From positions 1 through 10,320 of the forward strand of contig JAZUHG010000020.1 in assembly GCA_045641605.1 (NCBI GenBank): a stretch of DNA of 10,320 bases. The letters run 5' to 3'. Below, one piece after another: positions 8,063 through 10,320 of the stretch. The notes below the pieces were generated by a model. The model saw only the letters and a list, made by a program, of their open reading frames with translations. It was not told the DNA's origin and did not search any database. Numbering within the stretch: the first letter of the stretch is position 1; every line of letters begins with the position of its first letter. Made by a program: the position numbers and the translations under genes. This stretch comes from Equivita sp045641605 (lineage in GTDB: Bacteria; Actinomycetota; Coriobacteriia; Coriobacteriales; Eggerthellaceae).

Positions 8063-10320
8063 TATTTAATTTTTTTGGAATCAACTTCCTCAATGCCTCA
8101 AATGTTATTTGCGTACTCTCTAATGCTTCGATCCGAAGAGAACTTTCCAGCGCTACACATGTTTAAGAATTGCTTGCGAGCAAACTCGCGCATGTTTTTC
8201 GCATCTTCGTTAGCTTTAAGCTTTGCCTCTAAGCAAGATCTAAAGTCTTCCAAAACGAAGTATTTGTCTTCGTGCATCATTCCACCATAAAGCATTTCGA
8301 AAAATCCACTGCCATCGTCATCTAAGGTTCCGTTAATCAAAGAATCCAAAACTCTGCGAACGCCTTTTGTCTCGCGGTAATGCTTTCTTGGGTTGTATGT
8401 GTCACGAATCTTGTCAAGGTCTTCAACTCTGGCACCGAAGATGTAGTTATTCTCCTCGCCAGCCTCCTCAACAATCTCGATGTTTGCGCCATCGTAAGTT
8501 CCCAGCGTAACAGCACCATTTAACATAAGTTTCATGTTGCCTGTACCGCTAGCTTCCGTACCTGCAGTAGAAATTTGTTCAGAAATATCAGCCGCTGCCA
8601 TAATTTTTTCAGCGTAGGAAACATCGTAGTTGCTTACAAAGATAACTTTAATGTATTTGCTTACAACTGGGTCTTTATCGATTAGCTCGGCAACAGCGTT
8701 AATGACCTTGATGATTGCCTTTGCCTTTAAATATCCTGGTGCACTCTTTCCACCAAAGATATATGTGGTGGGGACGAAGTCTTTGAGTTCGCCTTCTTTA
8801 ATCATAAAGTAAAGCTCAAGAATGGTAAGGATGTTGAGGAACTGCCTCTTGTATTCATGCATTCTTTTCACTTGAACATCAACAATAGTGTTTGTATCGA
8901 AGCTTTTACCATCCTTCTTTTGAATGTATTTATTGAGCTCTTCTTTGTTATGAGCCTTAATTTCGATAAATTTATCAATTACTTTATCGTCTTCAGCATA
9001 CTTCTTTAGACCTTCAAGTTGACTTAGATCTCTTAACCATTTATCGCTGCCAACAAGTTTTGTAATTAATTTGCTTAGCTCAGGGTTGCAAACGCCAAGC
9101 CATCTGCGTTGAGTAATACCATTTGTAACGTTGATAAACTTCTTTGGATATATCTTATAAAAGGTTTTAAGAACAGTGGTTTTTAAAAGATTAGTATGTA
9201 GCTCAGCAACACCATTTATATGAGATGAGCAACAACAAGCCATATATGCCATATGAACAGTTGAACCTTGAAGAATCTTGACTTCGTTAAGTTCTTGTTG
9301 GCTAAGCTTCTTAAATTCTTTTGTCTCGCAAAAATAATCTGAAATTTGACGAATGATTTTTGCGATTTCTGGCGAAACTGCTTTAACAAATTTCATATCC
9401 CACTTCTCAAGTGCTTCAGACATGATTGTGTGATTTGTATAGTTGAAAATCTTGCAAGAGAGTTTCAATGCGGCTTCGAAGCTAACACCTCGCTCGCCAA
9501 GTAACCTAATTAACTCAGGAATTGAAATTGTTGGGTGAGTGTCATTTAGTTGGATTTGAATGAAGTCAGGCAATTTTTTATAGTCCTTGCCATGAACAGC
9601 TTCAAAACGCTTCAAGATATCTTGCAAACTAGCAGAGCAGAAGAAGTATTGTTGAGTAAGACGAAGTTGCCTTCCAGCGTCACTAGAATCGTTAGGGTAT
9701 AGAACTCTTGAAATATTCTCGGTGTGAGTTTTTTCGCTAACAGCTTCATCATAACGTCCCTGATCAAACAAGGAGAAATCAAATTCCTTAATTGGCTCTG
9801 CTTGCCATAAACGAAGAGTAGTTAGGTGTTTTGTGCCATAACCTATGATAGGCATGTCATATGGAACAGCATAAACGTCGCCACTTGCAAGATGAACTGT
9901 AACCGTGTCTAGCGATTGTCTAACACTCCATGGGTCACCGAGCCTTCGTCAATTATCAATCTCTTCGTGCTGGAAACCTTTGTCGAAAGTTTGCTTAAAC
10001 AAACCATAACCGTATCGAATTCCATAACCTGTTAATGGAAGGTTGCAAGTTGCAGCGCTGTCTAAATAACAAGCAGCTAAGCGTCCCAAACCACCATTAC
10101 CTAGAGCAGCATCTTCAATCTCTTCAAAACAATCGAGCTCTATCTTTTCACGCTTTAAAATTGTTTTTGTAACATCCAAAAGACCCGAGCAAAATAAATT
10201 GTTATAAATTGCACGGCCCATTAAAAATTCGGCAGAAAAATAACAAGCTCTTTTTTGCTCGCAATGAAGCTTGTCAGATTGTAGCCAGTTTGGCGTGATA
10301 CTTTCAATAACAGCTTTTGA
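8062..10320 (-). CDS. glgP: Glycogen/maltodextrin phosphorylase (5' end outside window)
   Basis: 752 residues are visible; about 40-60 N-terminal residues lie beyond the right edge. The enzyme (GT35 family) releases glucose-1-phosphate from alpha-1,4-glucans using pyridoxal phosphate. Signatures in order: YFSAEFLMGRA, GLGRLAACYLDS, GYGIRYGYGLF, DNWRRLGDPW, FIQIQLNDTHP, TNGITQRRWL, VQVKRMHEYKRQ, and the PLP site EASGTGNMKLMLNGA, where the lysine codon at 8530-8532 should bind the cofactor. Two Trp residues are encoded by TGA: one in DNW (9949-9951) and one in the C-terminal NNIWGIEEV (8098-8100). Six others use TGG. Without recoding, the protein would lose its last 13 residues and be split near its N-terminal third. 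It ends in TAA, sharing its final A with the ATG of the M16C gene. It is the most upstream visible member of the operon; no promoter can be seen. Confidence 0.95.
8098..8100 (-). other. In-frame TGA read as Trp near the glgP C-terminus
   Basis: The codon follows YANNI and precedes GIEEV. Phosphorylases usually carry Ile-Trp at this point. The frame continues to a TAA that overlaps the next start codon, giving a natural gene end. Confidence 0.88.
9949..9951 (-). other. In-frame TGA read as Trp in glgP DNW motif (diagnostic)
   Basis: The codon lies in EEIDN-TGA-RRLGDPW. The DNW of this motif is nearly invariant in glycogen phosphorylases, and the frame is open on both sides for hundreds of codons. 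Confidence 0.93.

Overview
This is a gene-dense, AT-rich bacterial window with no gap above about 80 bases between genes. The main observation is that the sequence reads sensibly only if UGA is translated as tryptophan. Four minus-strand genes (glycogen phosphorylase, an M16C metallopeptidase, sufC and an ABC permease-ATPase) contain 14 in-frame TGA codons in total. Several fall on near-invariant Trp positions. No complete gene here ends in TGA; all eight stops seen are TAA or TAG. Read with the standard code, these genes break into about 13 pieces.

The gene families (a SUF-like minimal SufC-SufB pair, rubredoxin, M16C peptidase, RmuC, a NitT/TauT-like importer with a lipoprotein binding protein) and the low GC suggest an anaerobic, uncultured Bacillota or Mollicutes-related lineage that uses translation table 4. 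This is inference. The gene content is richer than that of classical Mycoplasma, and the window holds no rRNA or other marker that would fix the taxonomy.

Layout: bases 1-63 probably hold the end of an upstream plus-strand gene, followed by a strong intrinsic terminator (73-103). A short promoter region leads to rmuC (157-1110, plus). Everything else is on the minus strand and looks like one tightly packed transcription unit running right to left: glgP (5' end beyond the window), M16C peptidase, sufC, sufB-like, rubredoxin, substrate-binding lipoprotein, permease-ATPase fusion. Junctions are 1-8 base overlaps or gaps of 8-17 bases, and the rubredoxin SD overlaps the preceding stop. The last minus-strand gene and rmuC converge and share the four bases TTAA as their stop codons.

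Functionally the operon mixes glycogen breakdown, peptide degradation, Fe-S cluster assembly with a small iron electron carrier, and uptake of an unknown small solute. A link between the Fe-S genes and the importer is suggested only by adjacency. No tRNA, rRNA, CRISPR array, insertion sequence or long repeat was seen.
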